Assembly: GCF_051133435.1 (NCBI RefSeq)
Contig: NZ_JBPGNY010000001.1
Span: 62,001-126,000 of the forward strand
DNA length: 64,000 bases
DNA from: JAAYAO01 sp051133435
Lineage (GTDB): Bacteria; Actinomycetota; Actinomycetes; Propionibacteriales; Propionibacteriaceae
Direction of reading: 5' to 3'
Position numbers and translations under genes: made by a program. Below, piece by piece: positions 1 to 7,914 of the stretch (position 1 is its first letter; every line of letters starts with the position of its first letter). Below the pieces are notes generated by a model that searched no databases, was not told the origin of the DNA, and worked only from the letters and a program-made list of their open reading frames with translations.

Positions 1-894
1 CCGCAGGTCGTGGGAGGCGTCGTCGCGCTCCTGCTTGCCGGGGATCTGCATGATCTTCGACAGCTCGTCCTCGGCCTTGGCAGCGACCGCGTCGTAGGCG
101 TCCTGCTCGTAGTCGTGGAAGACCGGGAAGGGGTAGGTGTCCTTCGGCATCTTGGCGGCCAGTTCGGCCTGGGCATCGCACAGAGCCTTGATGAACGGCT
201 TGGACGCCTCCAGGCCTTCGCTGACGACCTCTTCGGTCGGCGCGGTGCGGCCGGCCTTGATCAGGTCCCAGGTCTGCTCGGTCGACTCGGCCTCGACCAT
301 CATGATCGCGACGTCGCCGTCGGCCAGCACCCGGCCGGCCACGACCATGTCGAAGGTCGCGTCCTCGAGCTGCTCCACGGTCGGGAAGGCAACCCACTGA
401 TCGTCGATCAGCGCGATGCGCACGCCGCCGATCGGGCCGGAGAACGGCAGGCCGGCGAGCTGGGTGGACATCGAGGCGGCGTTGATCGCCACCACGTCGT
501 AGAGCACGTTGGGGTTCAGCGCCATCACGGTGACGATGACCTGGACCTCATTGCGCAGGCCCTTGACGAAGGACGGACGCAGCGGACGGTCGATCAGCCG
601 GCAGGTGAGGATCGCACCTTCGGACGGGCGGCCCTCGCGACGGAAGAAGGAGCCGGGGATCCGGCCCGCGGCGTACATCCGCTCCTCGACGTCGACGGTC
701 AGCGGGAAGAAGTCGATCGCATCCCGCGGGGTCTTCTGGGCGGTGGTGGTCGACAACAACATCGTGTCGTCGTCGAAGTAGACCACGGCGGAGCCGTCGG
801 CCTGCTTGGCCAACTGGCCGGATTCGAAACGGACGGTGTGCTTGCCGAACTTGCCGTTGTCGAGAACGGCTTCGGTGAATTCAGGTCCCTCCAC
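1..894 (-). CDS. pnp: Polyribonucleotide nucleotidyltransferase (PNPase), N-terminal part; 3' end outside window
   Basis: PNPase degrades mRNA 3'->5' phosphorolytically as a cytoplasmic homotrimer. The visible part reads EGPEFTEAVLDNGKFG, then RFESGQLAKQADGSAVVYFD, then PRDAIDFFPLTVDVEERMYA and IPGSFFRREGRPSEGAIL. This is the first RNase PH domain of the family and runs into the linker helices at the window edge. I chose the GTG at 894 because AGGAAGG lies about 8 nt upstream; an in-frame ATG at 912 is an alternative but has no spaced Shine-Dalgarno. It lies downstream of rpsO on the same strand, the usual rpsO–pnp order. The product is incomplete only because the window ends. Confidence 0.95.
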   Translation of the reverse strand, partial: MEGPEFTEAVLDNGKFGKHTVRFESGQLAKQADGSAVVYFDDDTMLLSTTTAQKTPRDAIDFFPLTVDVEERMYAAGRIPGSFFRREGRPSEGAILTCRLIDRPLRPSFVKGLRNEVQVIVTVMALNPNVLYDVVAINAASMSTQLAGLPFSGPIGGVRIALIDDQWVAFPTVEQLEDATFDMVVAGRVLADGDVAIMMVEAESTEQTWDLIKAGRTAPTEEVVSEGLEASKPFIKALCDAQAELAAKMPKDTYPFPVFHDYEQDAYDAVAAKAEDELSKIMQIPGKQERDDASHDLR

Positions 895-1073
895 GGGATT
901 CCTTCCTGACATGGCGTGTGTCCGGAACGTGGTGATCCTGTATGAGACCGGTCTTCGATCGAGGCCCACGGGCGCTTGGTCCCGTGAACCACTACCGAGG
1001 ACCGAGATCTGCATCAGGCAGACGTACCGGCACACGCGGTGGTGGGTAGTGCTATTCGGTTATATCAAGCAAC

Positions 1074-1114
1074 GCTGACACCCCGGTGAACGAATGCGTT
1101 CCCGGGGTGTCAGC
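1074..1114 (-). terminator. Hairpin between rpsO and pnp
   Basis: A perfect 13-bp inverted repeat: GCTGACACCCCGG at 1074-1086 and CCGGGGTGTCAGC at 1102-1114, with a 15-nt loop. It begins 25 nt after the rpsO stop codon on the minus strand, followed by GTTGCTTGAT, which is only mildly U-rich. It could terminate or attenuate transcription between rpsO and pnp, or act as an mRNA processing hairpin in the rpsO–pnp spacer, as known in other bacteria. Which of these applies is inference. Confidence 0.75.
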
Positions 1115-1138
1115 CATGCCGGTTTGCGGCGATGAGAA

Positions 1139-1402
1139 TCAGCGACGCAGACCCAGCCGAGCAATCAGCGAGCGGTAGTGCTCGATGTCGTTCTTGGCCA
1201 CGTAGTTGAGCAGTCGACGACGCTGACCGACCATCAACATCAGGCCGCGACGCGAGTGATGGTCACCCTTGTGCTCCTTGAGATGTTCGGTCAGGTGCGA
1301 GATCCGCTTGGTGAGCAGCGCGATCTGCACGTCGGGCGAACCGGTGTCCCCCGGCTTGGTCGCATACTCTTCGATGATCTTCTGCTTCTCGGCAGCGTCC
1401 AT
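1139..1402 (-). CDS. rpsO: 30S ribosomal protein S15
   Basis: Primary 16S rRNA-binding protein of the small subunit platform. The 87-residue product begins MDAAEKQKIIEEYATKPGDT and contains the S15 signature GSPDVQIALLTKRISHLTEH, followed by the basic HHSRRGLMLMVGQRRRLLNY block. Length is close to the family's usual 89. ATG at 1402 is preceded by AGGAGGAG with 5-nt spacing. It normally follows truB–ribF and precedes pnp; here pnp follows, but ribF is about 14 kb away. Confidence 0.97.
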   Translation of the reverse strand: MDAAEKQKIIEEYATKPGDTGSPDVQIALLTKRISHLTEHLKEHKGDHHSRRGLMLMVGQRRRLLNYVAKNDIEHYRSLIARLGLRR

Positions 1403-1512
1403 GGCTGCTCCTCCTTCGGTTTCCCGTTGCGCGGCGCTCCCCCGGATTCCGGGCCACCTCTGCGGTGTTGGAGCTCTTCGTGATCCGCGGCCGTCGTGAC
1501 GGCAACCTGAAG

Positions 1513-1518
1513 ACCATA
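1513..1518 (-). promoter_or_regulatory. Candidate -10 box for rpsO
   Basis: On the minus strand TATGGT fits the actinobacterial TAnnnT -10 pattern and lies about 110 nt upstream of the rpsO ATG. That would leave a leader containing a small CCCGG/CCGGG hairpin. No convincing -35 was found, so this is a weak call. Confidence 0.3.
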
Positions 1519-1682
1519 CCCCATCACCCGCCCCAGCACCCAATGCCGGACATCTGTGAACCGGAAAGCGATTGCCCTGCCGATCACCGGGAACGGAAAC
1601 CGAGCGCGGCGGGCCGGTCCCTACCCTGATGCGTGCACAGTGACCGCTGCACATCCACCACCCGATCGTTCTAGGAGTTCCG

Positions 1683-2858
1683 GTGTCCGTCAAAGACCAG
1701 ATTCTCGCCACCGCCGACGAGTACCGTTCCGAGGCACTCGAGGCCGACAAGCTCAATCAGCTCTCCGACGCCACCGTCGCGCGGATGAAGGAGCAACAGG
1801 TCATCCGGATGCTGCAGCCGGCCGAGTACGGCGGTCTGGAGGTCGGCCCCCGGGAGTTCGCCGAGACCGTGATGACCCTGGCGGCACTTCACCCGTCGGC
1901 GGGCTGGGTGGCCGGCGTGGTGGGCGTGCACCCCTGGCAGTTGGCACTGGGCACCAAGGAGGTTCAGGACGAGGTGTGGGGTGAGGACCCCGATACCTGG
2001 ATCGCCTCCCCGTACATGCCCAACGGCCTGGCCATCCGGGTCGAGGGTGGGTACCGGATGTCGGGCCGCTGGTCCTTCTCGTCGGGTACCGACCACTGCC
2101 GGTGGCTGTACCTGGGCGCGATGAAGTGCGACGAGGAGGGCAACATGGTGATGCCCCCGCAGATGCTGCACGTGAACCTGCCGCGCAGCGACTACGAGAT
2201 CGTGCCGGATTCGTGGGACGTGGTGGGCCTGCTCGGCACCGGATCGAAGGACATCGTGGTCAAGGACGCCTTCATCCCCGACCACCGGTTGATGGCCTAC
2301 GACGATGTCGTCGAGGGCGTGCAGTGGCGCGAGATGGGTGTGGAGAAGATCCTCTACCAGTTGCCCTGGTCGATGATGTTCCCGCTGGGCATCTCCGCGG
2401 CCACCATCGGGATCGCCCAGGGTCTGTACGACCAGATCAAGGATTACCAGCGTGACCGCGTCGGCGCCGAGGGCAACGTGATCAAGGACGACCCGATCGT
2501 GATGTACCACCTGGGTCGGAGCGGCGCCCAGTTGCGGGCCGCCCGCGAGGCCATCCTGAGCAATGCCCAGGAGATCTACGACATCGTCGCCGCCGGCGAG
2601 GAAGTCTCCTTCGCCCGCCGGGCCGAGGGTCGCCGCAACCAGGTGGATGCGGTGTGGACCGCCGTGCGCGCGGTCGACGACGCCTACGCCCGCTGTGGCG
2701 GTACCGCTCTGCGCAACGACTCGATGATGCAGAAGTACTGGCGCGATATGCAGGCCGGTCTGCACCACGCCATCCACGTGGCCACCACCCCGTACCAGGC
2801 GGCGGCCCTGAGCGAACTGGGCTTCGAACCGCAGGGACCGCTGCGGGCCATGATCTGA
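1683..2858 (+). CDS. HsaA/DszC-like flavin-dependent monooxygenase (acyl-CoA dehydrogenase fold, oxygenase component)
   Basis: A 391-residue protein of the two-component flavin monooxygenase branch of the acyl-CoA dehydrogenase fold. Visible are LQPAEYGGLEVGPREFAETV, then SAGWVAGVVGVHPWQLALG near residues 77-95, the SGRWSFSSGTDHCRWLY flavin-region block, GLLGTGSKDIVVKDAFIPDH, and a C-terminal acyl-CoA dehydrogenase type 2 helical domain with YWRDMQAGLHHAIHVATTPY. Alignment from memory to mycobacterial HsaA (3-HSA hydroxylase) is collinear and length matches (about 394). Such enzymes need reduced FMN from a partner reductase; none is adjacent. The substrate is unknown, probably a phenol or other aromatic. 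GTG start with AGGAG 7 nt upstream. Confidence 0.75.
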   Translation: MSVKDQILATADEYRSEALEADKLNQLSDATVARMKEQQVIRMLQPAEYGGLEVGPREFAETVMTLAALHPSAGWVAGVVGVHPWQLALGTKEVQDEVWGEDPDTWIASPYMPNGLAIRVEGGYRMSGRWSFSSGTDHCRWLYLGAMKCDEEGNMVMPPQMLHVNLPRSDYEIVPDSWDVVGLLGTGSKDIVVKDAFIPDHRLMAYDDVVEGVQWREMGVEKILYQLPWSMMFPLGISAATIGIAQGLYDQIKDYQRDRVGAEGNVIKDDPIVMYHLGRSGAQLRAAREAILSNAQEIYDIVAAGEEVSFARRAEGRRNQVDAVWTAVRAVDDAYARCGGTALRNDSMMQKYWRDMQAGLHHAIHVATTPYQAAALSELGFEPQGPLRAMI

Positions 2859-2906
2859 TCGGGCAGCTGCCCACCGGACGCACCGGGCGGGCGGGCATCG
2901 CGTCGA

Positions 2907-2912
2907 TATCCT
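2907..2912 (+). promoter_or_regulatory. Leaderless -10 element of the MFS gene
   Basis: TATCCT is separated from the MFS ATG at 2919 by exactly 6 nt and no Shine-Dalgarno is present. This is the layout of actinobacterial leaderless transcripts, in which the start codon is at +1. Confidence 0.5.
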
Positions 2913-2918
2913 GACCCG

Positions 2919-4199
2919 ATGCCCGCCCGCTTTCGTGCCTTGTTGGCCGACACCCGACCGCTGAGCCACCCGGATTTCCGCCGGCTCTGGGTGGCGAACA
3001 TCATCACCGTGATCGGTGGGCAGCTCACCGTGGTGGCAGTGCCGGCGCAGCTCTACTCGATGACCGGCAGCTCGGGCTGGGTGGGGCTGACCGGCATCTT
3101 CGGCCTGGTGCCGTTGATGATCTTCGGACTGTGGGGCGGGGCCCTGGCCGACTCGCTGGATCGGCGGATGCTGCTGGTGCTCAGTTCGATCGGTCTGGCG
3201 GTGACCAGTGGCCTGTTCTGGGTTCAGGCCGCCCTCGGGGTGACCAATCCCTGGGTGCTGTTGTGCCTGTTCGCGGTACAACAGGCCTTCTTCGCCCTCA
3301 ATCAGCCGGTGCGCACCGCGATCGTGCCCCGGCTGGTGCCGGCCCGGGAACTGGCCGCGGCCAACTCGCTGAACATGACGGTCTTGCAGGTCGGTGCGGT
3401 GGCCGGGCCACTGCTGGGCGGCATGCTGATTCCGCTCACCGGCTTTCCGCTGCTGTATGCCATCGACGCGGCCTGTTTGGTGGTGGCGGTGCTGATGGTG
3501 CTGCGGCTGCCCGCGCTGCCCCCGATCGGCACCCCGGCGCGGGCCGGGCTGCGTTCGGTGATCGAGGGATTCGCCTACCTGGCGAAACACCCGGTGGTGA
3601 TGATGTCGTTCGCGGTCGACATCGTCGCGATGGTCTTCGGCATGCCCCGGGCGTTGTTTCCCGAGATCGCGAACATGTCCTTCGGAGGCCCCACCGAGGG
3701 TGGTTGGGTGTTCGCCCTGCTGTTCGCCGCCATCCCCCTCGGCGGGGTGTTGGGCGGCATCTTCTCCGGCTGGGTGTCGCGGGTGACCCGACACGGGCTG
3801 GCCGTGGTGGTCGCGATCGTGGTCTGGGGTGCGGCGATCACCGGCTTCGGAGTGGCGGTCGGGTTCGCCCAGGGACGACCGGGGGTGCTGGTGGTGATCG
3901 CGGTGGCCTGCCTGATGCTCGGCGGTGCCGCCGATGTGGCCTCGGCCGCGTTCCGGTCCACGATTCTGTTGCAGGCCGCCACCGACGACATGCGCGGTCG
4001 GCTGCAAGGTGTCTTCACCGTGGTGGTCAGCGGCGGACCGCGGGTGGCCGACCTGCTGCACGGCTCGACCGCGGCCCTGGTTGGCACCGCGGTGGCCACC
4101 GCCGGTGGTGGGGTGCTGGTGATCGTCGGCACCGTGCTGTTGGCGCTGCTGGTTCCGGCCTTCGTCCGGTACCGGTTCTCACCGCACGCTGCGACGTGA
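2919..4199 (+). CDS. MFS transporter, MFS_3/DHA3-type exporter
   Basis: A 426-residue polytopic membrane protein with about 12 hydrophobic segments. The loop 2-3 motif A is recognisable as GALADSLDRR near residues 68-77. The half beginning HPDFRRLWVANIITVIGGQL and the block FALNQPVRTAIVPRLVPARE match the MFS_3 (enterobactin exporter-like) family of drug and siderophore exporters. The exported compound cannot be told from sequence. It sits 60 bp after the flavin monooxygenase gene but probably has its own leaderless promoter. There is no ATP-binding motif, so transport is presumably proton-driven. Confidence 0.85.
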   Translation: MPARFRALLADTRPLSHPDFRRLWVANIITVIGGQLTVVAVPAQLYSMTGSSGWVGLTGIFGLVPLMIFGLWGGALADSLDRRMLLVLSSIGLAVTSGLFWVQAALGVTNPWVLLCLFAVQQAFFALNQPVRTAIVPRLVPARELAAANSLNMTVLQVGAVAGPLLGGMLIPLTGFPLLYAIDAACLVVAVLMVLRLPALPPIGTPARAGLRSVIEGFAYLAKHPVVMMSFAVDIVAMVFGMPRALFPEIANMSFGGPTEGGWVFALLFAAIPLGGVLGGIFSGWVSRVTRHGLAVVVAIVVWGAAITGFGVAVGFAQGRPGVLVVIAVACLMLGGAADVASAAFRSTILLQAATDDMRGRLQGVFTVVVSGGPRVADLLHGSTAALVGTAVATAGGGVLVIVGTVLLALLVPAFVRYRFSPHAAT

Positions 4200-4287
4200 T
4201 TCGCCGCACGTTTCGACGGGTCGGCCACGCTGCGGCGGGTGCCTGGTCGTATCGTTTTCGGCAGGAGAATCTCGACGAGGAGTCAGC

Positions 4288-5067
4288 ATGCAAGTTGTGG
4301 TCTGCCCGGATGCCCAACGAGTCGGCGAAGTTGCCGCAGCCAGAATCGGTCAGGTGATCGACCAGGTCGGTCCCGAGGTGGTGCTGGGTGTCGCGACCGG
4401 CTCATCCCCGATGGGTGTGTACGAGTCGTTGGCGAAGCGCGTGCGCGCCGGTGATCTGGATCTGAGTCGGGCCTCGGCCTTCGCTCTCGACGAGTACGTC
4501 GGCCTGCCCAAGGGCCATCCCGAGAGCTACGCCGAGGTGGTGCGCACCACCGTCACCGAGCCGCTGGGCATGGATCCGGCCAAGGTGCACTGCCCCGACG
4601 GCTTCCGCGAGGATCTGGCCAACGCCGGCCCCGATTACGAGGCTGCGATCGCCGCCGCCGGCGGTGTCGACGTGCAGATCCTGGGCGTGGGCTCCAACGG
4701 CCACATCGGGTTCAACGAACCCACCTCGTCCTTCGCCTCCCGCACCCGGGTGAAGACCCTGGCCCGCACCACCCGGTTGGACAATCAGCGGTTCTTCAAC
4801 TCTCTCGACGAGGTGCCGACCCACTGCCTCACCCAGGGCCTCGGCACGATCCTCGATGCCCGCAATGTCGTGCTGGTCGCCCAGGGCGCCAACAAGGCGC
4901 ACGCGATCGCCGGGGTGGTCGAGGGCCCGATGACGGCGATGGTTCCGGGCTCGATCCTGCAGATGCACCCGCGGGCCACCATCGTGGTGGACGAGGAGGC
5001 CGCGAGCGAGCTCACCCTGCTCGATTACTACCGCGACGCCTACCCGGAAACTCTCGACTGGCTGTGA
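4288..5067 (+). CDS. nagB: Glucosamine-6-phosphate deaminase
   Basis: Converts glucosamine-6-phosphate to fructose-6-phosphate and ammonia, the last step of GlcNAc catabolism, in the cytoplasm. The 259-residue product shows ATGSSPMGVY (phosphate-binding loop), ALDEYVGL with the catalytic Asp, and GVGSNGHIGFNEP with the active-site His; all are diagnostic. The length is typical. GAGGAG lies 7 nt before the ATG. The partner genes (EIIABC, nagA, gntR) are 6-10 kb downstream, separated by an unrelated ABC importer, so the pathway genes are near one another but not in one operon. Confidence 0.95.
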   Translation: MQVVVCPDAQRVGEVAAARIGQVIDQVGPEVVLGVATGSSPMGVYESLAKRVRAGDLDLSRASAFALDEYVGLPKGHPESYAEVVRTTVTEPLGMDPAKVHCPDGFREDLANAGPDYEAAIAAAGGVDVQILGVGSNGHIGFNEPTSSFASRTRVKTLARTTRLDNQRFFNSLDEVPTHCLTQGLGTILDARNVVLVAQGANKAHAIAGVVEGPMTAMVPGSILQMHPRATIVVDEEAASELTLLDYYRDAYPETLDWL

Positions 5068-5075
5068 GTCACCAC

Positions 5076-5099
5076 GGGCGGGGGTGAAGGCCCCCGCCC
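5076..5099 (+). terminator. GC-rich terminator after nagB
   Basis: GGGCGGGGG at 5076-5084, loop TGAAGG, CCCCCGCCC at 5091-5099: a perfect 9-bp stem starting 9 nt after the nagB stop. There is no U-tract, as is common in high-GC organisms. Confidence 0.75.
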
Positions 5100-5124
5100 C
5101 CTCGGGCCGGACGCCCCGTCCCGG

Positions 5125-5209
5125 GAGCCGACCAGCACCCGGGAGGTCCCTGTGCGCCCTCGTTGCCGGCGACCTTCATGACGAGCCGACCCCGCACCCG
5201 GGAGGTCCC
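5125..5209. repeat. Pair of about 26-bp direct repeats upstream of the ABC importer
   Basis: The sequence from GAGCCGACC through CACCCGGGAGGTCCC occurs at 5125-5150 and again at 5183-5209, differing by a substitution and one inserted base. The start-to-start distance is 58 bp. Just beyond lies CGGGACGGACCGTCCCG (about 5219-5235), a near-perfect palindrome. These lie in the 277-nt spacer between nagB and the substrate-binding protein gene. They could be regulator sites or a small duplication; no known riboswitch was recognised here. Confidence 0.5.
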
Positions 5210-5344
5210 CCGGGCCGTCGGGACGGACCGTCCCGCTCGTCCCACTCGTTACCCACGACCCTTGTGCCGTTGTCCCGGACGTGTTTGACTTGTTGGAATA
5301 TTTGATCACATATCTCCACCGAGTTCCTCACGAAGGGGATGGTT

Positions 5345-6304
5345 ATGCGTTCTCCCAGAAAGCGTTTGATGGGTGTGGTGGCCGGCCTCGCAGCGGCCAT
5401 GCTGGTGATGGCCGGCTGCGGCGATGGCGGCGGCCCGGCCGAAGGCGAGCAGCAGAAGACGCTGTCGATCGGCATGTTCCCCGTGGTGGATGCCACCCCC
5501 GGCCAGGCTGCCAAGATCAAGGGCATTTTCGAGAAGAACGGCCTCGACGTCACGATCAAGGACACCACCGGCGGAGTGCAGGCAATTTCCTCGGTTGCCG
5601 CCGGTGAGTTCGACATTGCGTTCTCGAACTACGTATCGATCATCCTGGCCGCCGACCAGGGTCTCCCCCTGCAGATCGCCTCGGGCAACAACACCGGTAA
5701 CCGCGACCACACCGTGATGGCGAAGGCCGACTCCCCGATCAAGTCGCCGCGCGACCTCGAGGGCAAGAAGGTGGCGGTGAGCCACCTGCGCAATATCGGC
5801 GTGCTGGCGATCTCGAATGCCGTGGCCGAGGATGGCGGTGACCCGAAGAAGGTCACCTACGTCGAGATGCCCTTCCCCGACATGCAGGCCGCCCTGGAAC
5901 GGGGCGATGTCGACGCCATCTGGGTCGTGGAGCCCTTCATGGCCGCGGGCAAGGAAGCCGGACACCAGGTCGTGGTCGAGAACTTCAGCGGCGCCTTCGA
6001 GGGCATCCCGGTCTCCGGCTGGGTGACGACCAAGGAGTTCGCCGAGCGCAACCCCGACACCATCGAGGCCTTCATGAAGTCCATCGACGAGGCCTCCGAG
6101 ATCATCAACGAGGACGAGGAGGCCCGGATCGAAGCGGTCGAGGCCTTCACCCGCGTCGACGCCAAGACCCTCGAATCGATGGTGCTGCCGAAGTGGACCG
6201 GTGAGGTCGACAAGGACGGCCTGAACACCCTGGCCGAGGCGATGGTGAAGTACGAGTTCCTCGAGAAGGACTTCAATGTCGATGACATCCTCCCCAACGG
6301 ATAG
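5345..6304 (+). CDS. ABC importer substrate-binding lipoprotein, NMT1/SsuA-like
   Basis: A 319-residue extracellular binding protein with a lipoprotein signal peptide: basic start RSPRKR, hydrophobic core, lipobox VMAGC with Cys near residue 23. The mature part has the periplasmic-binding type 2 pattern of the NMT1/THI5/SsuA group: LSIGMFPVVDATPGQAAKIK, GIFEKNGLDVTIKDTTGG, AAGEFDIAFSNYVSIILAAD and ALERGDVDAIWVVEPFM. Substrates in this family include sulfonates, nitrate and pyrimidine or thiamine precursors; nothing here decides between them. I use the ATG at 5345 because AAGGGG is 7 nt upstream; the ATG at 5339 would be too close. It heads a four-gene operon. Confidence 0.85.
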   Translation: MRSPRKRLMGVVAGLAAAMLVMAGCGDGGGPAEGEQQKTLSIGMFPVVDATPGQAAKIKGIFEKNGLDVTIKDTTGGVQAISSVAAGEFDIAFSNYVSIILAADQGLPLQIASGNNTGNRDHTVMAKADSPIKSPRDLEGKKVAVSHLRNIGVLAISNAVAEDGGDPKKVTYVEMPFPDMQAALERGDVDAIWVVEPFMAAGKEAGHQVVVENFSGAFEGIPVSGWVTTKEFAERNPDTIEAFMKSIDEASEIINEDEEARIEAVEAFTRVDAKTLESMVLPKWTGEVDKDGLNTLAEAMVKYEFLEKDFNVDDILPNG

Positions 6305-7133
6305 TCCGGCCACCACCTCCCCACTCGCACCCACCTCCGCCCGTCGAGCCCCACGCCGGTTCAACCCCGCCGGCGTGGGGCTCGGTGTGGCGGGCGTGGT
6401 TTCGCTGCTGCTCCTGCTCGAGGTATTGCCGCTGATCGGGGTGGTGCCCGAGCGCTATCTGCCCAGGTTCAGCTCGATGATGGCGGCGCTGGGCGAGTTG
6501 GTGACCACCGGGGAGTTCTGGCAGGCACTGTTCGCCACCCTGCGCGGTTGGGCGATCGGGCTGGGGATCGCCAGCATCGCCGGGCTGGCGCTCGGATTCA
6601 TCATCGGGGTGATCGAACCCCTGCGCGCGGCCACCTCGCTGGTGATCGAGTTCCTGCGCCCGATTCCCTCGGTCGCGCTGATTCCGATCGCCATCTTGAT
6701 CTTCGGCACCGATATGCGCTCCACCTTGATGCTGGTCATCTACTCGGCCTTCTGGCAGGTGCTGGTGCAAGCCATCTACGGCATCAAGGACGTCGATCCG
6801 GTGGCCATCGAAACCTCCCGGTCGTATCGCTTCTCGCTGATCCGGCACGTGCGGATGGTGCTGCTGCCGTCGGGACTGCCCTATGTGATCACCGGCTTCC
6901 GGCTCGCCGCAGGTGTGGCGCTGATTCTGGAGATCACCGGTGAGTTGATCATCGGCTCGCCCGGAATCGGCCGAATGATCGTGCTGGCCAACTCCGCCAA
7001 CCGGGTCGCCGAGGTGTACGGACTGGTCATCGTGGCCGCCCTGATGGGGGTCGTGGTGAACGTGGTGCTGCGCGCCGCCGAACGACGGGTGCTGCGGTGG
7101 CATCCGGCGATGCGAAGGGAGGCCGCGAAGTGA
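6276..7133 (+). CDS. ABC importer permease, SsuC/TauC-like (first of two)
   Basis: A 285-residue inner-membrane permease of the BPD_transp_1 family with about six membrane segments. The segment EFLRPIPSVALIPIAILIFG and the cytoplasmic EAA-like loop around VAIETSRSYRFSLIRHVRMV are typical of SsuC/TauC/ThiX permeases. It overlaps the binding-protein gene by 29 nt and starts at ATG 6276 with AAGGA upstream, so it is probably translationally coupled. A second permease follows directly, which suggests a heterodimeric channel. Confidence 0.85.
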   Translation: MSMTSSPTDSPATTSPLAPTSARRAPRRFNPAGVGLGVAGVVSLLLLLEVLPLIGVVPERYLPRFSSMMAALGELVTTGEFWQALFATLRGWAIGLGIASIAGLALGFIIGVIEPLRAATSLVIEFLRPIPSVALIPIAILIFGTDMRSTLMLVIYSAFWQVLVQAIYGIKDVDPVAIETSRSYRFSLIRHVRMVLLPSGLPYVITGFRLAAGVALILEITGELIIGSPGIGRMIVLANSANRVAEVYGLVIVAALMGVVVNVVLRAAERRVLRWHPAMRREAAK

Positions 7134-7912
7134 ACCGCGACTGGAACCCCCGCTTGCTCACCGCCCTGAAGATCGGCACCCCGGTGGTGCTGATCGCCCT
7201 GTGGTGGGTGCTCAGTGCCGGATCGAAGAACTTCTTCTTTCCGCCGCTGTCGAAGATTCTGGACGCCTTCGCCTCGACGTGGCTCGGGCCGGTTTTCGCC
7301 AGCGATGTACTGCCGAGCCTGGCGCGTCTGGCCGTCGGTTATCTGCTGGCGTTGGTGATCGGTATCGGACTGGGCTCGGTGATCGGCACCTGGCCCCGGG
7401 TGCGTCAGTTCATCGAGCCGGTGTTGGAGTTCTTCCGGGCCATCCCGGTGCCGGTATTGGTACCGATCCTGATGCTCTTCGCCGGCATCGGCGACACCAT
7501 GAAGATCATTGTGGTCGCCATCGGTGCGGTCTGGCCGGTGCTGCTCAACACCATCGAGGGTGTCCGCGGGGTCGACGAGGTGTTGCACGAGACCTCGACG
7601 GTCTACCGGATGAGCCGGCGACGCCGGATCACCCATCTGGTGCTGCCCGGTGCCTCGCCGCAGATCATGGCCGGCGCCCGGCAGGCACTGTCGCTGGCGA
7701 TCATCGTGATGGTGATCAGCGAGATGTTCGCCGCCAGCAACGGCTTGGGCTTCAAGATCCTGCAGTTCCAGCAGAACTTCGCGATCGCCGAGATGTGGAG
7801 CGGTGTGCTGCTGCTGGGCCTGGTCGGTGTTGTGCTGGCGTCACTTTTCCGCGTCGTCGAGGCGGTCGTCCTGCGGTGGCACGAGGGTATTCGAAAGGCT
7901 GAAAGGAACTGA
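7130..7912 (+). CDS. ABC importer permease, SsuC/TauC-like (second of two)
   Basis: A 260-residue permease with the same fold as its upstream neighbour: EFFRAIPVPVLVPILMLFAG and the coupling loop around EVLHETSTVYRMSRRRRITH. The start is GTG 7130, which overlaps the preceding stop by 4 nt (GTGA) and has AGGGAGG about 8 nt upstream; an upstream in-frame ATG at 7097 lacks this support. Two different permeases for one binding protein and one ATPase is somewhat unusual for SsuABC systems, which use a homodimer. Confidence 0.85.
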   Translation: MNRDWNPRLLTALKIGTPVVLIALWWVLSAGSKNFFFPPLSKILDAFASTWLGPVFASDVLPSLARLAVGYLLALVIGIGLGSVIGTWPRVRQFIEPVLEFFRAIPVPVLVPILMLFAGIGDTMKIIVVAIGAVWPVLLNTIEGVRGVDEVLHETSTVYRMSRRRRITHLVLPGASPQIMAGARQALSLAIIVMVISEMFAASNGLGFKILQFQQNFAIAEMWSGVLLLGLVGVVLASLFRVVEAVVLRWHEGIRKAERN

Positions 7913-7914
7913 CG

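Noticed and set aside
1671..4061. 796-residue minus-strand open frame opposite the monooxygenase and MFS genes
   Set aside because: His/Gly/Arg-rich translation typical of an antisense frame in high-GC DNA; the plus strand has two clear family matches with proper start signals.
4200..4287. DasR-type operator in front of nagB
   Set aside because: CCTGGTCGTATCG only loosely resembles one half-site; no inverted partner.
5068..5344. TPP or FMN riboswitch upstream of the NMT1/SsuA-type operon
   Set aside because: The conserved CTGAGA/GACCTGAT or RFN blocks are absent; only direct repeats and palindromes are seen.
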